Below are positions 39,584 to 51,178 of a DNA stretch of 64,000 nt, piece by piece. The stretch's first letter is position 1, and each line of letters opens with the position of its first letter. Position numbers and translations under genes: made by a program. This DNA comes from Isochrysis galbana. Its lineage: Eukaryota > Haptophyta > Isochrysidales > Isochrysidaceae. The notes below the pieces were generated by a model. The model saw only the letters and a list, made by a program, of their open reading frames with translations. It was not told the DNA's origin and ran no database searches. The stretch is taken from the NCBI GenBank assembly GCA_018136815.1, contig CM030933.1:6822676-6886675 (forward strand), written 5' to 3'.

Positions 39584-40867
39584 ACTAGACCGTGTGTGTG
39601 AACGTGAATGACGATACTAAACGCGCTCGGGCTCGAGAGCCGCATTTTCCATGTGTCTGCGGGTTCGCGTGCCGTTGCTGCGACGTTGTCCCGTGTCCCG
39701 TGCCCATGGTCCATTGTCGGAAAGTCGGAATGGGAGATGGGGAAGATGGAAGATGGAAGCTGTTATCTGGGCAGGGGAAGATCATGATCATACGCGACTG
39801 CCGTGTTCGTGTCCGGGAGCGGAAGATTGAGATTGAGATTGTGCGGCCAGACTGGGCCAGGTGAAGTGTGAAGTGTTATATCTCATTTATAGTAGGTGAG
39901 TTTGAGTACTACGTGAGAGTAGTTGTAGTTGATGTTGATATAAAAACCCACCTGACACCTGAAGATTCATAGGCTACTACCGCTAGCTACTGGCTATATA
40001 TATAACTATAAATCACCCGGTCACTCACTCTTTTAACCACTATTTCCCACCTCTCCTGGCTCCTGGGTGTCCAAGGATGCCGCAAGCCGCAAGGTCCCTC
40101 TCTATCTACTCTCTACCTCTACCTACCCCGTCAGCCGCCTCCGCCCCTCAGAACAACCCCAACCCCCTCCCACCTCACGAAAGGCAATGGCGTCGGTGAG
40201 TCATGAGTGACCCCCCTCGCTTGCCCCGCGCGCGGCCGCCCTGTGTACTGTGTGACATACTGTGACAGTGGTTGTGACAGATTCTTCATTCAACTGCAAC
40301 TGCTCAACCTAAGACCTAAGCTTTCCTCGAGCCTCCACCAAAGGCCAGAATCCTACCTACGAATGCATGGAAATGGTAGGACGCGGTCCTACAATGAACG
40401 ACGGCACCGGCTGACCGCCTGATGCCTCTATGAGCCGCCCTAACTCTCCGCTTACTCTTACTCTCACCCCTTGTCCTTTTTGTGGTTTGTGGGTAGTTTG
40501 TGGCATCTATATATAATGTTGCTGGATGTGAAAGTCTAGCTCTGCTCTATTGGCTGCGAGCTTGGGGTGAACACCGCATCCCCTCACAGATGAAATCAGA
40601 AAGTCTTTACTCCGATGACATAAGATCACACTATGCCACAGCATTGCACCCTAACCCATACTTGAGCCAACTAAGAGCTAGAGACCAATCATGTGGGGCC
40701 GCCGTGCAATGCCCATCCTCAACTCAACACAGGTTGGGACGCCCTTTCATTGCCAACTTCCCACATCGATCTCTAGCGGCAACTCACAGCAGCGCCTGTT
40801 GACACATGCGCATGCAGAAAGAGTATGCGCAAGAAGCCAACGCGTTGCCCCCACAAGGAACAACAGC
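39584..40867. other. Gene-free stretch between hAT copy 2 and eS21, with family J copy 3
   Basis: No gene is supported. Family J copy 3 occupies about 40018-40215 (ACCCGGTCACTCACTCTTTT, AACCACTATTTCCCACCTCT, CTGGGTGTCCAAGGATGCC, CACGAAAGGCAATGGCGTCG). Frames at 40500-41035 are antisense or 3' sequence of the eS21 gene. Confidence 0.5.
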
Positions 40868-41377
40868 TTATATCACGAGGCCCGAACGCTTCGCGTCCTC
40901 GAGGCGCTTGGTGAAGAGACGATCGAGTGCGCCATCCGCCTCTCCCTGAGCGCGGATGAAACCGCAGAGAGCCATCGTGGTGTACTCTCCAGTGTACACA
41001 CCATCAGCTGCAGCGGGAGGAAAGCAGCTAGTTAATATCAGCATCTAAACGCTAGTCTGGTCCAGCCGTACAGCATGACTCTGTTTTAGTACAGCCGAGA
41101 ATCATGCGCGTCGGCTTCGTGCGGGCACGGAAATCGCAGGACTCACCAGACACATGGCCGATGTTGAGCTGGATAGAGGCCTTGTCCTTGGCATGGATGA
41201 GGCGATTGGTGGCCGAGCTGCACGCAAGGGAAAACATGCAGTTGTCAGACACTATGCAGATGCACTAGGAGCCTGTCGCTCGAGCAGCGGCAGCGCGCCG
41301 GCATTAACCCACCACTTGCGCGGGATGTAAAGATCGATGTTGACGCCCGCATCGTTGTGCATACCGGCAGACGCCAT
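40868..41377 (-). CDS. RPS21: Small-subunit ribosomal protein eS21
   Basis: Three exons with canonical splice sites give a 91-residue protein. Exon 1 41377-41313 (MHNDAGVNIDLYIPRK), exon 2 41217-41147 (CSATNRLIHAKDKASIQLNI) and exon 3 41007-40868 (GVYTGEYTTMALCGFIRAQG to the end, stop TAA at 40868). The codon split over intron 1 restores the Cys of PRKCSATNR, and that over intron 2 restores an Ala, so the joins are certain. The order NDAG...DLY-PRKCS...N--I-AKD-ASIQ-N...CG-IR--GE-D fits eS21 throughout, and the length is close to the family's ~83. It is a 40S structural protein near the platform/mRNA exit. The 5' flank (41378-41700) is presumably its promoter. Confidence 0.95.
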
Positions 41378-42294
41378 GGTTACTGACGGGAGCGGAGCCT
41401 GCAGAGCAGCACACACGGGGGTCGCGAGGGCTCAGCTCCACACAGGCGCGACTGAGAGCTGACGAGCACCAGGCCAAAAGCAGCAGATGCGTCTGGATAG
41501 GTTTGGCGAGGCGCTCGGGAGCGCAGAAGATCGTGCGCGCCGATCTCTGGGCTCTCACTGTGGAGAGTGGTCGGCCCTGTGCGTGGCGGCGCGCCGCACC
41601 TGAAGGCGGAGAGGGAGAAGCAGGGAGAGGGGGAAAGCCGGGGACCGTGCGGGCAGCCACGCGTACATACCGCCAGGGGGGCCTCCGTAGGGGTCTCTAT
41701 TCTTGTGAATAAGTAAAAAGTGGCGGCCGTTTTCGGTTTTCTGTGTATACTTGATAGTGCACGCGACTGTTGACTCTTGGCGAGGGAGGGTGACCAGCCT
41801 ACGAGCCTACAGCCTACATGCCCAGGTGCTGAGTTCAAGATCGAGAATCTAGGTAGAACATAGAACCCTCCAGACAGCTTGAATTCGAATTAAGAATGAA
41901 ATTAATTCCGTCCACGAACAACGAACCACGAACCACGAATCACGAATCATAGCCGGTCACTCACTAGGAGGGGGGTGCGGAGGGCGCCATCTGTAAGGGG
42001 CAAACGAATGCCTAAATAAGCTCCCTGCATGATCTGGTTTTCGATGGGAAATCAGCATAAAAAACGGGGGTCTTCGGTCTTCCGGCAAAATTTTCGAAAA
42101 ATACCCGATTTCAGGCTTCTGACTTCTGACCTCTGACGGCCGTGCGGAAATATACTTCAGGCCCCCTTCGGTACTATTTTACCGACGGCCTTCATGCGTG
42201 CCTCTCGCAGCGAAACATGAAACCATGGGCACCGGCACCTGACCCGGACCAAAGATCCTGGTTCTACACGCACAGCAATGCGCATTTGCTCACT
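41378..42294. other. Upstream of eS21, no other gene
   Basis: Frames on both strands (for example 41380-41838) have no domain support and overlap the eS21 promoter. At 41905-41950 there is a short tandem of ACGAACCACGAA. Otherwise nothing is recognised. Confidence 0.4.
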
Positions 42295-42310
42295 ATGTTT
42301 TCATGGACTT

Positions 42311-43069
42311 TTTTTTAACTTCTTAATAGTCTCACCGCACACGCACACGCGGCCGTGGACCCTCTACTTTCTACTCACGCAGCAAACCTTTCTACACCCC
42401 CTCTCTCCCGGCCCTTTCCCCCCCGCCATCAGGCGACTCCCCCCGTGCACTACTAGGGGGATAGGGGAAAAGGGCTTAGATATGGTCGGTGGCCCGCGCC
42501 CCCCCCCGGTGATCCGTTCCCCCCTTCCTCCTATGCCTACCGGGCTGGCGGCGTCCTCAGTCCCGACTTCTCCTGTAAACAGGTGCGGGACTTACATATT
42601 TTCCGGTGAGCGGAGCCCTCGCTCCGCCCACCCCCTTCTCCGCGCTCTCTCTCCCCTCTCCTGCAGGCACGCGCGATGGCGCGCCTGCGACAGGCCTGCA
42701 GCTGCCTCTGGAGACCCCTGGAGGCTCCTGGAGGCCAGCTCAGGGGGCAGAGGAGGCTGGGGCTGGGCCCTGGTCTCCCCTGCCTCTCCCTCGCTGGCGC
42801 TCCTGGGCCTCAGGGGCCCCCACTCTGCACCTGTCTGCCTGTCGAACAGGGGGGGAGAGGGGGTTGGAGCGATGGGCTGGCCACGAGGGGCCAGGACGCG
42901 CGAATCAGGCGAGCCTGTCAGGGAGAGAGTGGGTCAGCATGGCAGTGGCCTCCTGGCAAGCCATCAGGCATGCCAGGAGGATGGGTGGTTCCTCCCCCAT
43001 GGCAGGGGAGGAGTGGAGAGAGGGGGGGCTCGTGCCCCCCCATGGGCGAACTAAGTATAAACTTAGTTG
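42311..43069 (-). mobile_element. Family B element, copy 3, intact, with 16-bp target-site duplication
   Basis: The exact duplication ATGTTTTCATGGACTT lies at 42295-42310 and 43070-43085. The T-tail end is at 42311 (minus sense ...AAGAAGTTAAAAAA region), and the start hairpin AACTAAGTATAAACTTAGTT at ~43050-43069 is a perfect inverted repeat. It is 759 bp, matching copy 2. The long open frame crossing it is compositional. Confidence 0.92.
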
Positions 43070-43553
43070 ATGTTTTCATGGACTTGAACAAGTACGTAAG
43101 TATCGCAAAAACTAAAGACGCTAACTGCAAAAATCGCCAAAGGCTCGAGAACCCAACTTCGACCTGCGACCGGGGGCGCCACGAGGCTGTTCCAGTCACC
43201 GCTCACCAAATGGATGCCGCTACCAGCACCAAAGTGCAAAGTGCGGTATGCCGCCCTCACAGCCACGCCAATCGCGCCCGAGGCTCTCTCTCCCCTCTCC
43301 TGCGCCACGCGCGATGGCGCACCTGCGGCAGGCCTATAGCTGACCACTGGCGACCCCTGGAGGCTCCTGGAGGCCTGCTCAAAGATCAAAGAAATAGTAG
43401 TATATCGCGCAAAAGAACCGACCGTCCGACCGTGCATCCGTGCATCTCCCCCACCCTCCCATCCTTCCAAGCACAGTCTACGTGTTGCGTGTTTCCATGC
43501 AAGAAAACCGCCCTTATCGCAACATACAATGTAAGCCACAGCATAGAGGAAAC

Positions 43554-45563
43554 TTATTGAGAAGAGACAGTCGACGCCCTGACGTCGTCGCAGCTGGGCA
43601 CCGGTATGGCGACTGCAATAGGTACTTTATCGTGTGCCCCTTGTGCTGCTACAATGTGTTGTACCTGCTTGTGTTGGTAGCTTGCTGGCCGGTACGCTTC
43701 CTGCACGTGAGGGAAGCCCGACGCCCAGAGAGCACGACCCTCTGTGGCGTCTACCAATGAGATTGATGGATGATTGGAATGCATCCGCACAATTGCGTTG
43801 CGCGTGTAGAGATGACGTGCCGCCTCTGTTCCGTGGCAAAGCATTGCATGGTTGACGAACTGTGTGGCATCAGCTAACAGAGGGGCGCCCTGATCGAGGG
43901 TGCGGGGGCGACAAAGCACCCGTCGTGCAACCCGGCCTGCTCCAGTCCCACACGGTCGCTTGTCGTCCTCGCCATCTGGCTGTGAACGTGGAAACGCCGT
44001 CCAATCGTCTTCGTCCCGTTGCTGCACGTCTTTTGGTGGTTCGTGCAATTCCCACATTTGATTCGAGCGTCGCTTGGCGCCCGTCGTCAATCCCGATGCG
44101 TCCTGATCTACTAGACCCGCCAGCTCGGCGCCGCACGCCCGTAGCCGCTCTTCCAGAGTGTCAAAGCAGGCGATATTGCAGGTGAGCACAAGCTCTATGG
44201 TCCAAGCTCCATGTCTTGACAAGTGACCTTTTGACCTTGGCGCAACGGGCTTTGCGGTAGCATGCGTTTCACTTTCTGATGCTCGCATGGAAGCAGCATG
44301 AGGAGTTCTTGACGCCTCTGGGAAGGAGACGGTTGCCGCCACATCATCGAATTCTGTATCAGATGATGCCGCAGGGGTTTTTCCTCGATGCTCAAACAGA
44401 TTGGTGTGCCGAGCGCGAACGGAGGAGCCACGAGCAATGTCACCCATCCACACGGCACAACCAGGAGGCACGATCACAGTTGCGGTGAAACAGGCATCTG
44501 GCGAGCGGATTTGCAGCTCGTGAGGCGAGTCAGAGCAACATTCCGAGTAGAGCTTTATCATCAGCCGACCCGTCGGATACATTGTTGGCGTCTTCGGGTT
44601 GTCGACATGCCAGCAACCACTAGCTCGCTGGCCGTTTGTTGAATAAGAGCCACCTGAATGTAGTAAACAATGCCAAAATAGTTAGCGGAGTGCTTGTAGC
44701 AAAGCAACAAATTCCATGCCTAGGAAACAACACTAGCCATGCGACGAATAAGTCTGGGCGTGTGCATCGCAGCCTTACTGGCCTGCGAGGTATGGGAATG
44801 CAACACAAAAACGAGGCGTGCTTCAGAGCAAATGGGAGCATCTCGCTAGCCATCGCACGCATGTACCGCCGAACATGAAACCAGGCTCCCATCGCTGCAC
44901 CCCTGTACCAGACGGCCTGGCATGTGAAAACTAACCTGCAGCAATACGTATCCAAATATGCCTTTCGATCTCATCCGCACGGTCTGTGCCAGAGATGGGC
45001 GGCGCATCGATCACCCCGGGGACGGAGGCGATACCCGGGGTTGTGGCAACAGCACGGCAGATTCGCCGGATCGCGCCAACACCCCGCGGATGCATTTGAG
45101 CAAGCCAAACGAATCTCTCGAACACCGCGTCGTCTTGTAGATCGATCAGGTACTGGCATTGCCCTGAGGGGTCACCAAAGAGACGGCCAAGCCCATGATG
45201 ATCAGTGACATCAGCGGCGGCATGGCCCACGATCGCTCGAGCGCCACGCTGGCTGGCGCTGCTCGCGCCGGCCAGCAGATTGATCGCCTCAGATGCTGCC
45301 GCCGCGCAGATCTGGTGCAACTGGAGCCCGGCCAGCACTCGGCAGTCAGCCACAAGCATTGCGGCAGCTGCCAACTTCGCCTCAGCCAGGAAGGTGGGGT
45401 GGGGCGGCTGTATTGCTGCTCCTCCCGGCGAGAGGTGCGGTCCGCGCGGCAGCGAGGGGTCGAACGAGAAGCTGACCAACCGTCGCCCTCTCCACGTGCC
45501 GCCTGCCAGCCGGGCGGAAACCTCCTCGACGGACCTCCTGAGGCGATCGCTCGGGGCCCCCAT
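43554..45563 (-). CDS. Unassigned multi-exon protein, possible 2OG-Fe(II) oxygenase-like region
   Basis: Upstream exon 45563-44937 (start ATG-GGG-GCC at 45563 or from an earlier exon) ends GCTGCAG|GTTAGT. The next exon begins after ACATTCAG near 44660 and joins as IAAG/GSYSTNGQRA, then runs open to 43554. Exon 1 is Ala-rich and helical (FLAEAKLAAAAMLVADCRVL). Exon 2 starts CWHVDNPKTPTMYPTGRLMI and later has VIVPPGCAVWMGD; an H-x-D followed by R-L-x-x-x-L-Y and a P-P-G-x-x-V spacing recalls prolyl-4-hydroxylase-type double-stranded beta-helix proteins, but the distal His and Lys/Arg are not certain. The final ~150 residues, after CDTLEERLRACGAEL, are compositionally odd and may include intron. 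Function not assigned. Confidence 0.5.
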
Positions 45564-46060
45564 CAGTCCCGCCAGGTGAGAAAATCCTCTCTGTTACCCA
45601 TCTTTTTTTTTTTGGGGGGGGGGGGGGGGGGGGCGGGTGATCGAGCCCTCGACCACATAGGAGTACTCCTACATTTTTGTATCTCACCTCCCTTTTCTCT
45701 CGGCCTGGCTTTCATCTGGGCGGGTGTGTACCACTTTTGACGTGAACCCACTCTTCAAACACAAAGATGATCATCGTCAGAAAGGAACGAACCTCGCTTG
45801 CGGCGAATACACAATGATATGAACATATGAACACACCATTCACACATGACACTTGACCTTTACAAGCACTGAATTACAGTTATAATCTTATCGCTAAACG
45901 CAGTCGTAGTCAACAAGCACACGCACAGCAAAGAACGGGATGCGGGATGGCCCAAGCCTTGCTATTGATGGCGATGCTGTCACGATGTCACCGATGTAGG
46001 ATGCGGGACTGGGATCACCCTCCAAAAACCAAAAAGAAAAAGGCCTAACGCCTAACATGT
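45564..46060. other. Intergenic, contains a T12-G22 homopolymer junction
   Basis: Positions 45603-45635 are a T-run directly followed by about 22 G. No gene or known repeat was recognised. Confidence 0.5.
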
Positions 46061-46161
46061 AACATGTTTAAGGGTGTTCGTGGTAGTGGATTTCAGCTAA
46101 TGTGTGATGTGGGTGTAAGATATCCGCAATCCGCAGTACCTTCGACCCGTCTGCCGTTACT

Positions 46162-46404
46162 CTCGAGCGTCACAATATGGCGTTGTATCTGTTGGAACAA
46201 TTACCCAACAACCCAAGAAATCTCGACTGGCCCAGAATCCGGAATGCTTGCTCGAAGGTGGTCGGTTTTACGTTTGAGCGTTCTGGGGTTACGCTCGAGC
46301 GTTACAACATGGCGTTGTATCTGTTGGAACACTTACCGAACAACCCAAGAACGCACGACTGGCCCAGAATCCAGAATGCTTGCTCGAAGGTGGTCGTCCC
46401 GTCG
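46162..46404 (+). repeat. Two tandem ~126-bp units with a shared open frame
   Basis: Both units contain ATGGCGTTGTATCTGTTGGA, AACAACCCAAGAA and CTTGCTCGAAGGTGGTCG. Translated in frame they give ERHNMALYLLEQLPNNPR... and ERYNMALYLLEHLPNNPR..., each with DWPRI-NACSKVV. The frame stays open through both units and back to about 46110. It could be a fragment of a repeat protein gene or the 3' exon of something lost; no family is recognised. Confidence 0.6.
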
Positions 46405-46490
46405 TCCCCGACCCAGCACGCCCGTGAGCCGGTGAGTGACCCCCGTTTTTGGCTGTGAAGGCGGCGTGAAGAAAGGGGCCCCGTCGGCCG

Positions 46491-49400
46491 ATGGCGGGTG
46501 GCGGCGGCCGCTGCCGCTCAGCCTTGGCTCTGGTGGCCGCGCTGACCGCGGTGGGGGCGCGGGCGCGAGAGGGAGGCGAGGCAGCTGCAAGCGGGCAGCA
46601 CTCCGGCCGAGACGCACACGCCAATGTCGGGCAGGCTGGTGCGGTGCCAGTGGGAACCATTAAGGGTTCTTAGAGCGGTAGAGCAGTAGGGGGGAGAGGA
46701 GAAGGGTGGGAGAAGAGGGGAGAGGGGAGAGGAGGGGTGGGAGAGGAGGGGAGAAGGGCGGGGAGGGGCGGGAAGGGGCGGAGAGGGGCGGAGAGGGGCG
46801 GAGAGAGGGGAAAGGTATGCGGGAGACGGGAGAGGAATTATAGAGAAGGGATGGGGCGGTGGGGGTAGCTATTGAGCCGTGGAGTGGCGGAGGCGAAGCA
46901 AAGGGAGCTGAGACGGGCGTGCAGCTGGTGGAGGAGGGGGTGAGAGTGTGCTGAGGGTCGGACTGCGCATGGGTAGTGGCTACAATGAGCACAAAACTAG
47001 GATGGTGTGGGTTGGTTGATGCGAAGAGGGGGGAGGGGCGGCAGATCCGCAGGGATATCCTGACTTTGAGCGAACCCGGCTTGCCCACCCAAAGGCTCCC
47101 TCGGCTCCTCGGAGAATCGCCCGGACGCCGCCGGCTCAACAAGACACGTCGGTCTCGACGCTCTGGGGGTGCCGGAGCAGGCAGCACCTTGGAAAGATCC
47201 ATCTGCTCGACGGGCAGATTGGAAGGCAGCCGAGGAGCGTGCCACGGCCGCCGAGCGTTCGACGGCATCATTCGACCCGATCTCAGCAGGCGCGAGCCAC
47301 GCAGCAACAATCGATGCCGCCAGAGGTGCCGAGTGGGTCGAGGCGACACCTGTGTCGTTGCTAGAGCGGTATCGCCGCCGCCTAGCACTATACAATCTAG
47401 ATCAGCCCTCCACCTTAAGCCGTGAGCAACTGTGGGGGGTGGGAGTCAGTCTTGAGGCCCATGATCTCCCCTCCGCGCCCAACTCGCCGCCAAAGGCCGA
47501 CAAGGCCGAGCATCGGAGCGGCGTCGGGGGCGTCCCTTTCTTCAACCTCGCCGAGGTCCTGGATGAGGAGACGCTTGCAGGCGAGGTAATCGGTGTGCTC
47601 CGCCGTCGCTGGTGGGGCGGCGATGGCTCCTACTCGCCCTTCGTGCCTCGACTTGCACTCGCGCTGGAGCGCGCTGCTGGGCCGCACTCTCGCGACGTGA
47701 TCCTCACATTCGCCAACTCGGGGTACGCGGATTTCGTGCTAAATGGCTTCCCTCTCTCTGTGATTCCGAACACTCTCGTTATCGCACTCGACGAGGACGC
47801 CCATCGTACCTTTGAGGAGGCGGGCTACCCTTCCTACTTCGAGCCGGCGCTTCCACCAATCAACGTAGGGCAGCAGATGCAAGGCAGCAGGGCGTTCATG
47901 GATATCATGAAGCTGCGGCTGCTGTGCGCGGCGGAGGCCATCTTCTTTGGGTACAACGTGTTGCTCACTGACGCCGACGCCGTGTTCATGAGGCCTCCAT
48001 GGGACGCGTTCGATGCCCAGGCCTCGCTCTTCGTGGCGTGCGACACGACCATCGTGCCACTATCCTGGAGGGAGGCCCCGGGCATGGTGATGGCTGGCTT
48101 CTGGTACGCACGCGGCGCTTCCCCGCATGCCACCGGTGCCCCGTCGTCTGTCCCATCGGTTCTCGGACGGTCGCGTCTCATCATCTTCCTTCTAGAGGTG
48201 CTCGAGTACCAAGCGCACCATCCAGAACAACACGACCAGCAGGCCTTCAATCAGATCCTCTCCGAGCTCTACACCGCGGACATTCGAGTGGCTGTGATGC
48301 ACCCGCGGCTTTTCCCGAATGGCTACCACTACTTTGTCCGCCGCACGGGCCAGCGCGCCGGCGCCGCCCCAGTCGTTGTGCAAAACAACTGGATGATGGG
48401 GGCTGACAACAAGCGCCACCGCTTTCGCGAAGCTCGGCTGTGGAGCGTTGATGACCACAGGTGCGTTCGATTCCCCCTCCGCCCCTGCCGCAAGCCTCTC
48501 TGTCAGGTACTCCATGCTGCGTCGGTTCCTACCCGCGACCTTGCGCTCTCGGCCTGTCCGCTCTTCTTAGATACTATCTCGGCTCAAGTGAGGCCCCCCT
48601 TCGAATCCTCACGTATGACGGGAGGCGGGGCGTTGTGAGTGGTCTATACTATGAGACCGCCGCACTGCGCGCTGCACTGCGTATCGGCACCCTCCTGAAT
48701 CGGACGGTAGTCCTGCCAGGCTTCTGCACTTTCTCCGAAAGCTCTGGCCTCGTCCCGCCGCCAGCGCTCGCTTATCGAGATGCCAAGGGGGAGATTCGAC
48801 ACGATGTGATGGACGACGGCGTGGATGGCGATTGGTGTACTGCAGGTGAACCTCGCGGACGTGGGCGGCTGGTGGGGCGCGCTTTCCGTTGTCACGTGCG
48901 CTCTGGATGCCGCCGCTAATTTGTTGTTCGATGCTCAGACGCTCTATGTTCACACCCCTTGCAGAGTGGTTCTACGACATGCAGGTGCTCACTCGGAATT
49001 TCGCTATTCGTGAATCCACATTCGAATCCCACCCTCTCGTTGCCACTGCGCTGAGTGGAGTGCCCCGGGCTCCAACTTTCCACATCGCACCGATGGAGGG
49101 CTGGGATGGTGAGCGGGGCGTTGCAGGGAGGCCATCACAGTGCCGGGCAGGGGAGGCATGTGAGGGCATTGAGGAAGACCCATCGAGAGAGATGGGGCCA
49201 ACGAGGACGGGCCCTATTCAGGGCGTGGCCCAAGCAGATGATGAGGCCCGGCTGAGCAGTGTGGTTTTTCAGCCCGCATCGCGCACACGCGGTGCAACGG
49301 ACGCTGAGCTGCTGCAGTGGTTTGCGCCGTATGGCCATGTGCCAGTGTTGCGACTTGGCGATCTTGCAGGCAGGTTGCCCGGCCTTCCGCTGAAGTCAGG

Positions 49401-49902
49401 GCAAATTCCGGAATCCCGTCCTAGCGGTGCTAGATCAATTGGCGGAGCCACGACACCTTCTACCGACACGACAGTGATGACGGGCATCATCTCCGATGGC
49501 CAGCCTCAGTCGTTAGAGGAGCGGCTGCATTCAGCAGTCCAATTTCGGGATGAGATCGAGAGGCATGTGCGGGCGCAGGTCGCTCTCGCCTCACCCTTTG
49601 ACTGCCTGTGCATTGAAGGGCTCGACTTGCAAACAAACTTGAGCGCATCCTTGGAATATTTCGCGCAGAAAGTTGCGCCGTCAACTAATGTGTTCATCGC
49701 CGGATACCGGGTGGATCTTCTCGGACTGCAGCCGTTCCGCTCCCTCTGGCAAACCGTACACACCCTGTCCCTCTACGACTGGAATGGAGCTGGCTTGCAG
49801 GGTCGGCAATTTTCGTCCACAATAAATAGGCGGGTATGCCACCATGCGGAACGAGTCCATTCGCTCAAGCCGCGTGTGCGCCAGAGCGGAGAATGCTTTT
49901 AG
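46491..49902 (+). CDS. GT77-like glycosyltransferase fused to an O-fucosyltransferase-like domain
   Basis: Supported exons are ~47068-48460, 48571-48845 and 48965-49902. Joins restore VDDHR/YYLGSS and DWCTA/EWFYDM. A likely first exon at 46491 encodes a signal anchor (MAGGGGRCRSALALVAALTA); its splice into 47.07-47.17 kb is not fixed. Residues from 47.6 to 48.45 kb form a nucleotide-diphospho-sugar transferase domain (PF03407/GT77 style): VILTFANSGYADFVLN, the DxD motif LLTDADAVFMRPPW, AGFWYARGAS, HPEQHDQQAFNQIL and VVQNNWMMGADNKRHRFRE. The remainder has YETAALRAALRIGTLLNRTV, FDCLCIEGLDLQ and related blocks of the O-fucosyltransferase-like fold. It should act in the Golgi on extracellular glycans. 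The terminal S-T-F motif was not found, so a 3' exon may be missing. Confidence 0.8.
46676..46830 (+). repeat. G-rich minisatellite in the putative first intron
   Basis: Iterations of GGGGCGGAGA and GGGAGAGGGGA on the plus strand. Runs of four G recur every few bases, so quadruplex formation is plausible. It lies between the proposed signal-anchor exon and the catalytic exons of the glycosyltransferase gene. Confidence 0.75.
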
Positions 49903-50036
49903 ACTCGTATCTGATTGGCCCCGTCGTTTGTTACTAGCATAGTTTGTTCTTACTTGCATGGATTCGACATTCGGTAGGCAAAACGTCATGCGTATATCCC
50001 CACTCTCTCGACTCCCCTCATGGGGGGCGAGAACCG

Positions 50037-51178
50037 TATGGAATACCCGCTGGCGGATGAATACGCCATACAAAAAGGAAGGGTCGCACTAGACGCGATC
50101 ACCGTCTCCGACATCACCAAAGAAGTGATCAAAACAAATCGGAAAAACGCCCCACAAGCGGCGAGGACCGCGTGGGAGAATAGACTTAGCATCACGAAAG
50201 AGGAATGGAAACACATAGCTAGACTATACACAATGCCGCTGCTAAAACACACGGATAAACACCTACACTTCAAACATATCACGCACAGAAGGATCGGCAC
50301 TAGAAATAGATTCCCAGACAGCCCGACAGACAAATGCAGACTATGCCACGGCCACCGAGAAGACTCGTGCCATCTAGCATGGTGCCCCGCGACGAAAACG
50401 ATATTCGAAACAATAGACGCCCTTACAAAACACACGCCTACTGCTAAGAGATCGCGTGCACAGAAAGTGAAAGATAGACTCTTCGCATACCCCGGTACGA
50501 GCACTCCCGATAGCCTAAAAGCGCTCTACATAATAGCATGGAAACACATAATAAAAGACTTCTACAGAGTAGAGTTCGAGGCGCACAACTACCACTATAT
50601 ACCAGTCCTGGAGTCCACGCTGATAAGATTCGCCACCCTGGTCCGAGGCAATGTTCCGCCGGATCCTCATAATTCTATGCGCACGTATAAGGCCGCTCAG
50701 GGGAGAAAACCTAAGATAAAAAAAATGACAGAACTCAGCAACCCTATATTTACCAAGGATGACCAAGGCAGGCTACAACTAAGTAAAGAATTTGGCCTAG
50801 TAGCAAAAGCCCTCGGCCTAGCTGAGAGGCTCGCATGAAAGACGCGACAACCCGCTCCGACCGTATGTCAAGACTGGAGACCGACCATAACTACGGACAT
50901 GCCGGACGAACGGACTTACACACTAGTACGACTACACCCCGAAGCACTTACATTATAAACAGGTCACTCAATGGAACAAGAGGGAGGCGAGAACATACCG
51001 TTGGGGACAGGTGCACCCCGCTCAGCTCTGACCCCCCAAACGACCCGGGCCCCTAAGTAGAGCACGAGGGGAGTTGCCGCAAGGCAGGGAGTGAGGGAGA
51101 GGAAGGAGAAAGAGCGTGGCTTCGTGAGTGTCTTCCATTGCCACGGGCGAGGCGAGAATATTAAAAAGTTTTTTTTGG
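50037..51178 (+). mobile_element. 5'-truncated LINE (C-terminus and 3' UTR) with 15-bp target-site duplication
   Basis: Target duplication GGGGGGCGAGAACCG at 50022-50036 and 51179-51193. It contains only the end of the RT ORF (stop at 50838), a ~340-bp 3' UTR and the tail GGCGAGAATATTAAAAAG plus T8. The 3' UTR matches solo ends E1 and E2. It is 1142 bp. Confidence 0.88.
50040..50838 (+). pseudogene. LINE ORF C-terminal fragment with zinc knuckle
   Basis: An open frame of ~266 codons with no internal stop but without the catalytic RT domain. It aligns with the last third of the RT protein at 33.9-36.5 kb: RMEYPLADEYAIQKG, HLHFKHITHRRIGTRNRF, the zinc knuckle CRLCHGHREDSCHLAWC (C-x2-C-x8-H-x3-C), and YIIAWKHIIKDFYRVEF. 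The start is set by the insertion junction, so no normal initiation is expected. Confidence 0.85.

Noticed and set aside
42278-43054. A 258-codon plus-strand open frame
   Set aside because: It lies within family B copy 3. Frames of similar length occur on both strands and in other phases of every B copy, and the element ends in target duplications. The frame is a by-product of high GC.
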